A stretch of 10,434 bases of DNA from NCBI GenBank assembly GCA_001508595.1, contig LGHA01000030.1, positions 1 through 10,434 of the forward strand, read 5' to 3'. This DNA is from Anaerolineaceae bacterium 46_22 (lineage in GTDB: Bacteria; Chloroflexota; Anaerolineae; Anaerolineales; Anaerolineaceae). A program made the translations under genes and the position numbers. Below the pieces are notes generated by a model. The model did not search any database and had not been told where the DNA came from. It saw only the letters and a program-made list of their open reading frames with translations. This document shows positions 1-6,144 of this stretch, piece after piece; the first letter of the stretch is position 1; each line of letters opens with the position of its first letter.

Positions 1-1984
1 AGCAGGTGCCATGAAGCAAAGGCCGCTTTGGGCTTCGACCAGCACAAAAAATCCGAATTACAGTGATATTAAATATGTGGAGTCGCTGGTTGCTGAAAAC
101 TCAGTAAACACCGTTCCTCCAGAGACACTGGATGCTTTTATTGACCATGGCGATCCGGAGATCACAATCTATGATGATCTCGACCAGGCTGAAAAGGATT
201 TTAAGGCTTTGGCGGAATTGGGCATCTCGATTGATGAGATCACCAAAGAGCTTGAAGATGAAGGCGTGCAAAAATTTGCTGAATCCTTCAATAAGCTCCT
301 GGCTGTTATTGAGGATCAAAAAAATAAATTTAGAAAAAATCTTGGCAGCCTGGCTGAAAAGATTCCAACAGAAGTGGAAGCTTTTAAATCATATGATGTG
401 ATCGGAAGAATGCATCGTACGGATCCCACAATCTGGACTGAGGAACCTGACGGACAAATGACCGTCCAAACCCGTTTAGGGTGGCTTGGTTTACCAGACG
501 AAGGCCTAGCCTTAACAGACTCACTGAACAAGTTACTTAAGGATTGCCGCTCAGAAGGGTACGAAAAAGTACTGCTCTTAGGAATGGGCGGCTCGTCTTT
601 GGCACCAGAGACCATCAGCCTTGTTTTAGGTGACAAAATCAGCGGGTTGACTCTGAAAATTTTGGATTCAACAATCCCAGCCCAGGTCAGAGAAGCAGAA
701 GTCTGGGTTGATTACGAGAAAACCGTATTCATTGTTGCAAGTAAATCCGGAACAACTACAGAGACCCTCTCCCTCTACCAGTATTTCTGGGAAAAGTCTG
801 AAGCTGTCCTTGGTGACAGGCGACCCCTGCACTTTATTGCAATCACTGATCCCGGAAGTAAATTAGCGAAGATGGGGCAGTCCTCAGGATTCCGGGCTGT
901 TTTTACCGCCAATCCCAATGTGGGCGGACGGTATTCGGCTTTGAGCCATTTTGGGTTGGTACCAGCCGCGTTGATGGGTGTGGACCTGGAACGATTTTTG
1001 TGTCAGGCACATGAGATGACTAAAAATTTTTCAGCAACGAACCCTGTTGAATTAAACCTGGGCGCGCTGCTCGGCATTGTCGTAGGACTGGGTGACAGCA
1101 GCGGAAAAGACAAATTAACCATTTTGGCTGACGAAAGACTGAAGCCTGTTGGTGCCTGGCTCGAGCAGCTCGTTGCTGAGAGCAGCGGCAAACAGGGCAG
1201 AGGGATTGTTCCGGTCAATGAAGAAAGCCTTCTTGCCCCGGAAAACTATCAAATGGATCGTTTGTTTGTTTACCTGCGAGAAACAGGTGAGCATGACGAT
1301 ATTGTTGGCGCATTGGAAAATAGAGGGCATACTGTCGTTTCGCTTGATGTTACTGATCCTTATGAATTAGCTGCGCAATTCTACCTATGGGAGATTGTCA
1401 TTGCGGTCGCCTGCGGGATCATTGGCGTCAATGCATTTGATCAACCTGATGTTCAGGACAATAAGAATCGAACAAAGGAAAAGATTTCACGATATCAAGA
1501 AACTGGCGTATTAGAAGAGCCAGAAGCGATCTGGGAGCGGGGGGGAACGAAGGTTTTCGGCGTTGACTTTGATGAGCTGTCAACTTGCGAATCAGTCGGT
1601 GATGTGATTGAAAAATTCGTCAAACTGTCAAAAGATGGTGATTACATCGCATTGAACGCATATCTTCCACGCAATAAGAAGACAAAAGAAAAGCTTCAAA
1701 CCCTGCGGAAGCATATTTTACAGGAATCAGGCAGGGCAACTACCCTGGGATTTGGTCCCCGTTTCTTACACTCAACCGGTCAGCTTCACAAAGGCGGTGC
1801 TAATAACGGCGTATTTATCCAGATCACGCAGGATGACCCGTCCGATTTGCCAATTCCTGGCCTGGATTATTCATTTGGTGTCCTGGCAAGAGCACAGGCG
1901 CTTGGTGATTTGGAAGCCTTACTGGCTCGTGATCGGCGTGCCATTCGCATCCACCTTGGTCCAGAGGATATGATTGAGGTTTGA
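1..1984 (+). CDS. Bifunctional transaldolase / glucose-6-phosphate isomerase, 5'-truncated by the window edge
   Basis: C-terminal part of a Tal-Pgi fusion. The reading frame is open to the left edge (in-frame codons before position 11 give Ala-Gly-Ala), so the ATG at 11 is an internal Met, not the start. Counting from that Met, residues 1 to about 105 are the transaldolase C-terminus ([16 protein letters not shown], then [10 protein letters not shown]). The transaldolase Schiff-base lysine would lie upstream, outside the window. The rest is a complete phosphoglucose isomerase domain: [10 protein letters not shown] (191-200), the sugar-phosphate loop SKSGTTTET (244-252), the signature [13 protein letters not shown] (303-315), ESSGKQGRG (390-398, with the expected catalytic Glu390) and QLHKGG (591-596). 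Transaldolase exchanges three-carbon units in the pentose phosphate pathway; the isomerase interconverts glucose-6-P and fructose-6-P. Both act in the cytoplasm. The gene ends in TGA and is followed by an intrinsic terminator. The fusion is a known architecture; the assignment is very secure. Confidence 0.95.
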   Translation, partial: AGAMKQRPLWASTSTKNPNYSDIKYVESLVAENSVNTVPPETLDAFIDHGDPEITIYDDLDQAEKDFKALAELGISIDEITKELEDEGVQKFAESFNKLLAVIEDQKNKFRKNLGSLAEKIPTEVEAFKSYDVIGRMHRTDPTIWTEEPDGQMTVQTRLGWLGLPDEGLALTDSLNKLLKDCRSEGYEKVLLLGMGGSSLAPETISLVLGDKISGLTLKILDSTIPAQVREAEVWVDYEKTVFIVASKSGTTTETLSLYQYFWEKSEAVLGDRRPLHFIAITDPGSKLAKMGQSSGFRAVFTANPNVGGRYSALSHFGLVPAALMGVDLERFLCQAHEMTKNFSATNPVELNLGALLGIVVGLGDSSGKDKLTILADERLKPVGAWLEQLVAESSGKQGRGIVPVNEESLLAPENYQMDRLFVYLRETGEHDDIVGALENRGHTVVSLDVTDPYELAAQFYLWEIVIAVACGIIGVNAFDQPDVQDNKNRTKEKISRYQETGVLEEPEAIWERGGTKVFGVDFDELSTCESVGDVIEKFVKLSKDGDYIALNAYLPRNKKTKEKLQTLRKHILQESGRATTLGFGPRFLHSTGQLHKGGANNGVFIQITQDDPSDLPIPGLDYSFGVLARAQALGDLEALLARDRRAIRIHLGPEDMIEV

Positions 1985-2007
1985 CAAACAATATCAGGAT
2001 AAAAATG

Positions 2008-2037
2008 AATTCCCGGATTAATGCCCGGGAATTTTTT
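2008..2037 (+). terminator. Intrinsic terminator after tal-pgi
   Basis: A perfect 9-bp stem, AATTCCCGG (2008-2016) with CCGGGAATT (2025-2033), closes an 8-nt loop and runs into a T tract that ends at 2037. It begins 24 nt after the tal-pgi stop codon. This is a textbook Rho-independent terminator, separating tal-pgi from the ruvX operon, whose promoter begins right at its T tract. Confidence 0.85.
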
Positions 2038-2062
2038 GTTAATCCATTCTTGTTGGTATAAT
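2036..2062 (+). promoter_or_regulatory. Extended -10 promoter of the ruvX-mltG-ppgK operon
   Basis: A perfect TATAAT lies at 2057-2062, preceded by TG one base away (2054-2055), which makes an extended -10 element. A weak -35-like TTGTTA lies at 2036-2041, but the 15-bp spacer is short, so the extended -10 probably does most of the work. Transcription would start near 2069, giving a leader of roughly 58 nt before the ruvX ATG. This is the only promoter-like sequence noticed between the terminator and the operon. Confidence 0.6.
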
Positions 2063-2127
2063 TTTGGAGTGATATTTTTTTTGAAAGCTTTAAGCAACCA
2101 ACAAGGTAATGCGGAGATGGAAAAATA

Positions 2128-2571
2128 ATGAGAGTGCTTGGCGTCGATCCTGGTGACAAACGCATTGGTGTGGCGATCAGCGATCCAACGGGGACGATTT
2201 CAAGGCCTTTGTGTGTCATCGAGCATCAAGCACGGGAAAAAGACGCACTAAGAATTATTGAAGCGGCTATTGAACAAGGTGCTGCGATGATCGTGGTTGG
2301 ATGGGCGCTCGATTCTCAGGGGGAAATTGGTCACAGCGCAAGGAAATCTCAGCGTTTAGCAGATGTTATTCGTGATCATTGTGATTTGCCTGTCAAAATG
2401 TGGGATGAAAGCGGTACAACCCAAGACGCGATAAATTCAAGGATATCGGTGGGTGTTTCTCGGAAAAAACGATCAGGGCATCTTGATGATCTTGCCGCAA
2501 GTATTCTGCTGCAGGATTTCTTAATTCACAATGAAGACATTGTAAAAAATACAGAGGATACCCATGGCTAA
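2128..2571 (+). CDS. ruvX: RuvX/YqgF-family Holliday junction resolvase-like nuclease (16S rRNA processing)
   Basis: A 147-residue protein of the RNase H-fold YqgF/RuvX family, whose members act in pre-16S rRNA 5'-end maturation and have Holliday-junction cleaving activity. The N-terminal motif GVDPGDKRIGVAISD (5-19) carries the first catalytic Asp (Asp7). The second acidic site is DES at 93-95 and the third is in HLDDLAAS (118-125, Asp120/121). Length is normal for the family. Two spots deviate from the usual E. coli-type consensus: GWALDSQG (58-65), where GLPLxxDG is common, and DESGTT, where DER-(L/F)-(S/T)-T is common. The three acidic positions are kept, so the protein is probably active. 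The ATG has a GGAG at 2113-2116, 11 nt upstream. First gene of a three-gene operon; its end overlaps mltG by 8 bp. Confidence 0.92.
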   Translation: MRVLGVDPGDKRIGVAISDPTGTISRPLCVIEHQAREKDALRIIEAAIEQGAAMIVVGWALDSQGEIGHSARKSQRLADVIRDHCDLPVKMWDESGTTQDAINSRISVGVSRKKRSGHLDDLAASILLQDFLIHNEDIVKNTEDTHG

Positions 2572-3697
2572 AAAGAGAAAAGCTCGAATTTTACCATTGT
2601 TTATTTTGCTTTTCCTGATAATTTTTGCAGGGTTTGTTGTTGGTGTTTTTAGTATTAGCCAGGTGATTGCCAGTGAATTTGGGAAACCGACGAAAAATCT
2701 TTCTCTTACCCAGAGAATTCTATACCCGATCGAGTTGTTTCTTCACCGAGAAGCGCTGACCAATCCAAAAAACAGCTCTGGGGTTGACCAGCCTTTTACG
2801 GTTGCCCAGGGCGAGTCTGTTTCGATGATTTGCATCCGGTTAGAGCAATCCGGATTAATTGATGATGCTGAATTGCTTCGAACCTATCTCGTTTACACTG
2901 GCCTGGATCGACAATTGCAATCCGGTCAATTTTTACTCAATCCGGCTATGTCCCCAATCGAAATCGCTTCAGCTTTAATGGATGCAACACCTGCTGAAGC
3001 AGTTGTCAGCATACTGCCGGGCTGGCGGATCGAAGAGGTGGCAGTAAACGTAGCGGGAAGTGGTCTGGCAATTTCCCGCGAGGAATTTATTTCAGAGTCG
3101 TACACACCTTCGTCGGTTTATTTTTCTTTTTTGCCCATTGATAATTCGCCGACATTAGAAGGTTTTCTATTTCCAGGGATGTATATGATTCCTCGCGAGG
3201 AAGGCATTGCCTTTGTATTAAGCGAAATTCTGAGTGAATTTAACGCTAATATGGATGAAGATCTCCTGAATGGTTTCGAGCGGCAGGGGCTTTCGATTTA
3301 TGAGGCAGTGACTTTAGCCTCCATTGTTGAGAAAGAAGCGGTAGTGGATGATGAGAAACCGATGATTGCTTCGGTTTTTTATAACCGTCTGGCACAGGGT
3401 ATGCGGTTGGAAACTGATCCGACGGTACAATATGCGCTGGGTTTCAGCGAGGAGTGGTCTACTTGGTGGAAATCCCCGCTGTCAAACGCTGACCTTGCAG
3501 TTGAATCCCCATATAATACTTATCTCGCGTTCGGCTTGCCGCCAACACCCATTTGCAACCCGGATTTAGGATCGCTTCGTGCCGTCGCTTTTCCGGCAGA
3601 AACGCCTTATTTATATTTTAGGGCAGCATGTGATGGGTCTGGTCGGCATAATTTCTCGATTACCTTTGAGGAACACCTCAATAATGCCTGTGATTAA
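2564..3697 (+). CDS. mltG: Endolytic murein transglycosylase MltG (YceG-like)
   Basis: A 377-residue inner-membrane protein. Family members cut nascent peptidoglycan glycan strands endolytically and are thought to set strand length. A basic N-terminus (MAKKRKAR) precedes one hydrophobic segment at about residues 9-34, giving a single-pass anchor with the catalytic part outside the cytoplasm. A LysM-like subdomain covers about 77-140 (FTVAQGESV onward). The YceG catalytic core follows: FLFPGMY (201-207), ASIVEKEA (252-259, with the expected catalytic Glu256 in the E-K-E motif), YNRL (273-276), RLETDPTVQYALG (281-293) and SPYNTYLAFGLPPTPICNP (315-333). It ends near the typical FSITFEEHL. Length and motif order match full-length MltG. 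The start overlaps the ruvX stop by 8 bp, with AGAGG at 2553-2557, so translational coupling is likely. No truncation or frameshift is seen. Confidence 0.95.
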   Translation: MAKKRKARILPLFILLFLIIFAGFVVGVFSISQVIASEFGKPTKNLSLTQRILYPIELFLHREALTNPKNSSGVDQPFTVAQGESVSMICIRLEQSGLIDDAELLRTYLVYTGLDRQLQSGQFLLNPAMSPIEIASALMDATPAEAVVSILPGWRIEEVAVNVAGSGLAISREEFISESYTPSSVYFSFLPIDNSPTLEGFLFPGMYMIPREEGIAFVLSEILSEFNANMDEDLLNGFERQGLSIYEAVTLASIVEKEAVVDDEKPMIASVFYNRLAQGMRLETDPTVQYALGFSEEWSTWWKSPLSNADLAVESPYNTYLAFGLPPTPICNPDLGSLRAVAFPAETPYLYFRAACDGSGRHNFSITFEEHLNNACD

Positions 3698-3720
3698 TTT
3701 GATTTTAAAAAGGAGCTGAG

Positions 3721-4473
3721 ATGACAGTTTTAGGAATTGATATTGGTGGTTCAGGCATCAAAGGGGCACCGGTTGATGTGAAAACGGGCGAGTTTTTAGA
3801 GGAGCGTTACCGAATTCCGACGCCCTCTCCAGGTAAACCTGAGCAGGTAATTGAAGTCATCAAACAAATCGTTGATCATTTTAATTGGGAAGGGAAAATT
3901 GGTGCGGGATTTCCGGGCGTTGTTCGGCGCGGTGTGATTGGAACAGCTGCAAATGTTAGCAAGGATTGGATTGGACAAAACCTGGCAAAATTGATCAAGG
4001 ACGCAACCGGTAACAAAACGACCATTTTGAACGATGCTGATGCCGCAGGTCTGGCGGAGATGCGATTTGGAAGCGGTAAAAAATATGAGGATGAGTTTGT
4101 TTTATTCCTCACCATTGGTACTGGCATTGGATCAGCCTTGTTTGTAAAGCGTGAGCTGTGGCCAAATTCAGAACTTGGCCACCTGAAAATCCGCGGGAAA
4201 GATGTGGAAAGGATAGCCGGTGATGGGGTAAGGACTGAAAAGAATCTCTCCTGGAAAAAATGGGGAAAACGTTTGGATAAGGTTCTACAAACTTATGAAT
4301 TTCTACTTAATCCTGACGTTATCATTCTCGGCGGCGGTGTCAGCAAGAAATTTGAAAATTATGGGAAATACCTTAAGAATATTGACGCGGAGGTAATCCC
4401 TGCAGTTTTGAGAAACCAGGCTGGCATTGTGGGCGCAGCGATGGCAGCGGCAGAATCGATCATTATTGATTGA
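3721..4473 (+). CDS. ppgK: Polyphosphate glucokinase (ROK family)
   Basis: A 250-residue cytoplasmic ROK-fold kinase closely resembling actinobacterial polyphosphate glucokinases, which phosphorylate glucose to glucose-6-P using inorganic polyphosphate (often also ATP). Visible motifs: the phosphate-binding [11 protein letters not shown] (5-15), [11 protein letters not shown] (75-85), [12 protein letters not shown] (102-113, with the expected catalytic Asp105), TIGTGIGSA (131-139), NSELGHL (149-155) and ILGGGVSKK (202-210). The C-terminal [11 protein letters not shown] is also typical. The zinc-binding cysteine cluster of many ROK glucokinases is absent, as expected for the PPGK branch. Start support is strong: AAGGAG at 3710-3715, 5 nt before the ATG, and 23 bp after the mltG stop, so it is probably in the same operon. 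Whether polyphosphate or ATP is preferred cannot be read from the sequence. Confidence 0.92.
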   Translation: MTVLGIDIGGSGIKGAPVDVKTGEFLEERYRIPTPSPGKPEQVIEVIKQIVDHFNWEGKIGAGFPGVVRRGVIGTAANVSKDWIGQNLAKLIKDATGNKTTILNDADAAGLAEMRFGSGKKYEDEFVLFLTIGTGIGSALFVKRELWPNSELGHLKIRGKDVERIAGDGVRTEKNLSWKKWGKRLDKVLQTYEFLLNPDVIILGGGVSKKFENYGKYLKNIDAEVIPAVLRNQAGIVGAAMAAAESIIID

Positions 4474-4496
4474 CCAAGAAATTTACCCATATTTTA

Positions 4497-4593
4497 GAGC
4501 GCAGGCTTTAGCCTCAGAGCTTGAGTCTTGAACAATATTGTTCTTGAATTGCAAATTATCTTCAGAGAAAAAAGCGCACTTAAGTCTGCGCTC
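4497..4593. repeat. ~97-bp inverted-repeat-bounded non-coding element (MITE/REP-like)
   Basis: The left end GAGCGCAG (4497-4504) is an exact inverted copy of CTGCGCTC at the right end (4586-4593). Extending inward to 15 positions, 13 of 15 match. Inside there is a small hairpin AGGCT-TT-AGCCT (4503-4514), a 14-bp perfect palindrome GAACAATATTGTTC (4530-4543) and a right-end hairpin AGCGCA/TGCGCT (4573-4592). The arrangement resembles a small non-autonomous mobile or REP-like repeat, but only one copy is in the window, no target-site duplication is clear, and it could instead be a structured 3' untranslated region of the ppgK operon. Confidence 0.45.
4568..4592 (-). terminator. Possible second minus-strand terminator downstream of the ferredoxin gene
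   Basis: Read on the minus strand, a 6-bp stem AGCGCA/TGCGCT with an 8-nt loop runs straight into a T run (six A residues at 4568-4573 on the plus strand, the last in the stem). This has the form of a Rho-independent terminator and would back up the hairpin nearer the ferredoxin stop. It coincides with the right end of the inverted-repeat element, so it may be a by-product of that element. Confidence 0.4.
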
Positions 4594-4663
4594 CGAAAGT
4601 CCTCGGATATTTTTCGGAATTCATAATTCAACATTTTAAGAGATGTGATGTTAATTGAATTAG

Positions 4664-4693
4664 AAAGAGGCCGTCTTATTGATCGGCCTCTTT
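4664..4693 (-). terminator. Terminator hairpin after the ferredoxin gene, possibly bidirectional
   Basis: A perfect 10-bp stem, AAAGAGGCCG (4664-4673) with CGGCCTCTTT (4684-4693), closes a 10-nt loop. It starts 5 bp past the ferredoxin stop codon. Because the stem ends in A/T pairs, a short T run is present on either strand, so the same hairpin could also end ppgK-operon transcription on the plus strand. The T tracts are short, so efficiency is uncertain. Confidence 0.65.
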
Positions 4694-4698
4694 GTCGT

Positions 4699-5115
4699 TT
4701 AATCTTCCATTAGGGTAGCATAACCTGGACCGTCTGAGAAATAGTCATAATTTGCTTGAATGTCTCTGGTCAGGTCGATCTCTTCATCTGGTTCCAATGT
4801 GTGTGTTGATTCAATGTGAACCGTGTTCCCCTGGTAATCGTGACCGTCAAAAGCATCTTCGAAGCCTGGCGTACCTAAAGGCATAGCCTGGACTTCGCCG
4901 CCCATGGCGAAGTAGGCTTGAGGAACTTCATCTTCCGGGAATATTGCATGAAATGGACACTCAGGGATGCAAGCGCCGCAGTCGATGCAGGTGTTCGGGT
5001 CTATATAAAACCAGGGCCATTCTTCTTGCGGTTTCCCTGGCACAATACACTCAACCGGACAAACGGTCACACAGCTGCCTTCGCGTACGCATAAGCTTGT
5101 GATGATGTGAGTCAT
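4699..5115 (-). CDS. Dicluster ferredoxin with acidic C-terminal tail
   Basis: A 138-residue small cytoplasmic electron carrier. The first cysteine group is Cys9, Cys15, Cys19-Pro and Cys23; the second is C43-I-D-C46-G-A-C49-I-P-E-C53-P. This fits a protein with two iron-sulfur clusters, related to FdxA-type 7Fe ferredoxins, with the usual crossing-over of one cysteine between clusters. The first spacing is C-x5-C rather than the C-x7-C common in 7Fe ferredoxins, so whether cluster I is 3Fe or 4Fe is open. A VPGKPQEEWPWFYIDP segment (26-40) joins the two cysteine groups. Residues about 60-138 are an acidic tail without cysteines, making the protein longer than the usual 105-112 residues. GGAGG lies 4 nt before the ATG (plus-strand 5120-5124) and a near-consensus promoter is just upstream. 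Its redox partner is not evident: the neighbours are a transporter and a kinase. Probably monocistronic. Confidence 0.88.
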   Translation of the reverse strand: MTHIITSLCVREGSCVTVCPVECIVPGKPQEEWPWFYIDPNTCIDCGACIPECPFHAIFPEDEVPQAYFAMGGEVQAMPLGTPGFEDAFDGHDYQGNTVHIESTHTLEPDEEIDLTRDIQANYDYFSDGPGYATLMED

Positions 5116-5141
5116 AATTCCTCCAATTCATTATTTACGAG

Positions 5142-5170
5142 ATTTTAGTCGTCCATTTGGGCTTTGTCAA
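5142..5170 (-). promoter_or_regulatory. Sigma70-type promoter of the ferredoxin gene
   Basis: On the minus strand, a consensus TTGACA (plus positions 5165-5170) is followed after exactly 17 bp by TAAAAT (5142-5147, five of six matches to TATAAT). The predicted transcript starts near 5135, giving a leader of about 20 nt that contains the GGAGG ribosome site. The -35 box overlaps that of the divergent EamA promoter by 5 bp. Confidence 0.75.
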
Positions 5171-5191
5171 GTTCATGGTTTACATTACAAT
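5164..5191 (+). promoter_or_regulatory. Promoter of the EamA transporter gene, giving a leaderless mRNA
   Basis: TTGTCA (5164-5169, five of six matches) is separated by 16 bp from TACAAT (5186-5191, five of six). A start site 7-9 bases past the -10 box falls at about 5198-5200, exactly at the ATG at 5200. No Shine-Dalgarno sequence precedes that ATG, which agrees with leaderless translation. The -35 box coincides with the alternative TTG start codon at 5164, which argues against that start. Confidence 0.6.
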
Positions 5192-5199
5192 ATATCTCT

Positions 5200-6144
5200 A
5201 TGAGCGATCAGAATCAGCAAAAGCAATTCCATCCGGTTCTTGTAACCACCCTGGGAATTTTGTGCATTTCCACAGCATCGATCTTTATAAGGTTTGCTCA
5301 AGATGAAGCCTCGGCAATGGTGATTGCTGCTTCGCGCTTAATCGTGGCAAGTTTAATTATCGTGCCTATTGTCCTAATCAAACAAAAAGGCGAATGGGCA
5401 CGACTTTCAATATCCGATTTTGGAAAGGCAATTTTATCAGGAATATTCCTGGCCTTACATTTTACAACATGGATCAGTTCTCTTCGCTTGACGTCTATAG
5501 CGAGTTCAATTGTGTTGGTCACCACAACTCCTCTGTGGGTTGCGCTTTTATCCCCCATCGTTTTGAAAGAACCCATTCGAAAATCGGTGATTGCAGGATT
5601 AGTGGTATCAATGGCTGGAAGCATAATTGTTGGTTTGGCAAGCACCTGCCAATTTCAGGGCGGCATTTTAACATGTAGTGGGCAGCTTTCTACTGGCGGC
5701 TCAATGTTTGGGAACCTTTTAGCCCTAATCGGCGCCTGGATGGCGGCAGGATACATATTGATGGGACGCCAATTGCGAAAAAATCTCACGACCCTGTCCT
5801 ATGCCGGCCTGGTGTATGGGATTGCTGCTCTTGTTCTTTTGGTGATTGTTATCCTCAGAAAAGAGCCGGTTTTTTCTTATTCACGTCAAACGTATTTCTG
5901 GCTGGCAGCCCTGGGTATCGTACCGCAGCTGATGGGACATTCACTGCTAAATTTAGCACTTAAATATATATCGGCAGCTTATGTCTCCCTGACTCTCCTG
6001 GGCGAACCGATTGGGACGGTGATTTTAGCTTTGATTTTCCTTAAAGAAAGCCCCACATTCCTTGAGGGAATTGGGGCTGTTCTAATTTTGGCCGGAATCG
6101 TGATCGCCTCATTTTGGCGTGATAAAAAAGTTAATGCGGCATGA
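5200..6144 (+). CDS. EamA-family (DMT superfamily) membrane transporter
   Basis: From the ATG at 5200 this is a 314-residue, very hydrophobic protein with two tandem EamA repeats and about ten predicted membrane segments. The first repeat spans about residues 12-148 and contains TTTPLWVALLSPIVLKE (108-124). The second spans about 168-306 and contains the matching LLGEPIGTVILALIFLKE (266-283). The N-terminus is short and polar; the C-terminus is basic (WRDKK), as expected for a cytoplasmic end. A loop with two cysteines (150 and 159) lies between the halves. Family members export or import small metabolites such as amino acids and their derivatives, or nucleotide-sugar-like compounds; the substrate cannot be told here. 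A longer TTG start at 5164 is possible but would sit on the predicted -35 box, so the ATG is preferred. The 3' end overlaps convergent malQ by 14 bp. Confidence 0.9.
   Translation: MSDQNQQKQFHPVLVTTLGILCISTASIFIRFAQDEASAMVIAASRLIVASLIIVPIVLIKQKGEWARLSISDFGKAILSGIFLALHFTTWISSLRLTSIASSIVLVTTTPLWVALLSPIVLKEPIRKSVIAGLVVSMAGSIIVGLASTCQFQGGILTCSGQLSTGGSMFGNLLALIGAWMAAGYILMGRQLRKNLTTLSYAGLVYGIAALVLLVIVILRKEPVFSYSRQTYFWLAALGIVPQLMGHSLLNLALKYISAAYVSLTLLGEPIGTVILALIFLKESPTFLEGIGAVLILAGIVIASFWRDKKVNAA

Larger units (their letters stand above)
4474..4698. other. Non-coding interval between ppgK and the convergent ferredoxin gene
   Basis: No plausible gene is seen in these 225 bp. They hold an inverted-repeat-bounded element (4497-4593) and terminator-like hairpins (4568-4592 and 4664-4693). 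A further weak pairing, CCGAAA (4593-4598) with TTTCGG (4612-4617), lies between them. The rest, about 4618-4663, is AT-rich and shows nothing recognisable. Confidence 0.7.

Noticed and set aside
11..13. ATG at 11 as the start of an isomerase gene
   Set aside because: The frame is open upstream and the residues on both sides of it match the transaldolase C-terminal region, so the gene begins before the window.
1981..2006. TTGACA at 1981 as a promoter -35 box
   Set aside because: The nearest -10-like sequence (TAAAAA at 2000) leaves only a 13-bp spacer, and any transcript would meet the terminator at 2008-2037 at once.
1824..2219. 131-codon minus-strand open frame across the tal-pgi/ruvX junction
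   Set aside because: It is antisense to two clear genes, a terminator and a promoter, and its protein is low in recognisable features.
5164..5166. TTG start adding 12 residues to the EamA transporter
   Set aside because: It coincides with a predicted -35 box, has no ribosome site, and the extra residues do not resemble the family N-terminus.
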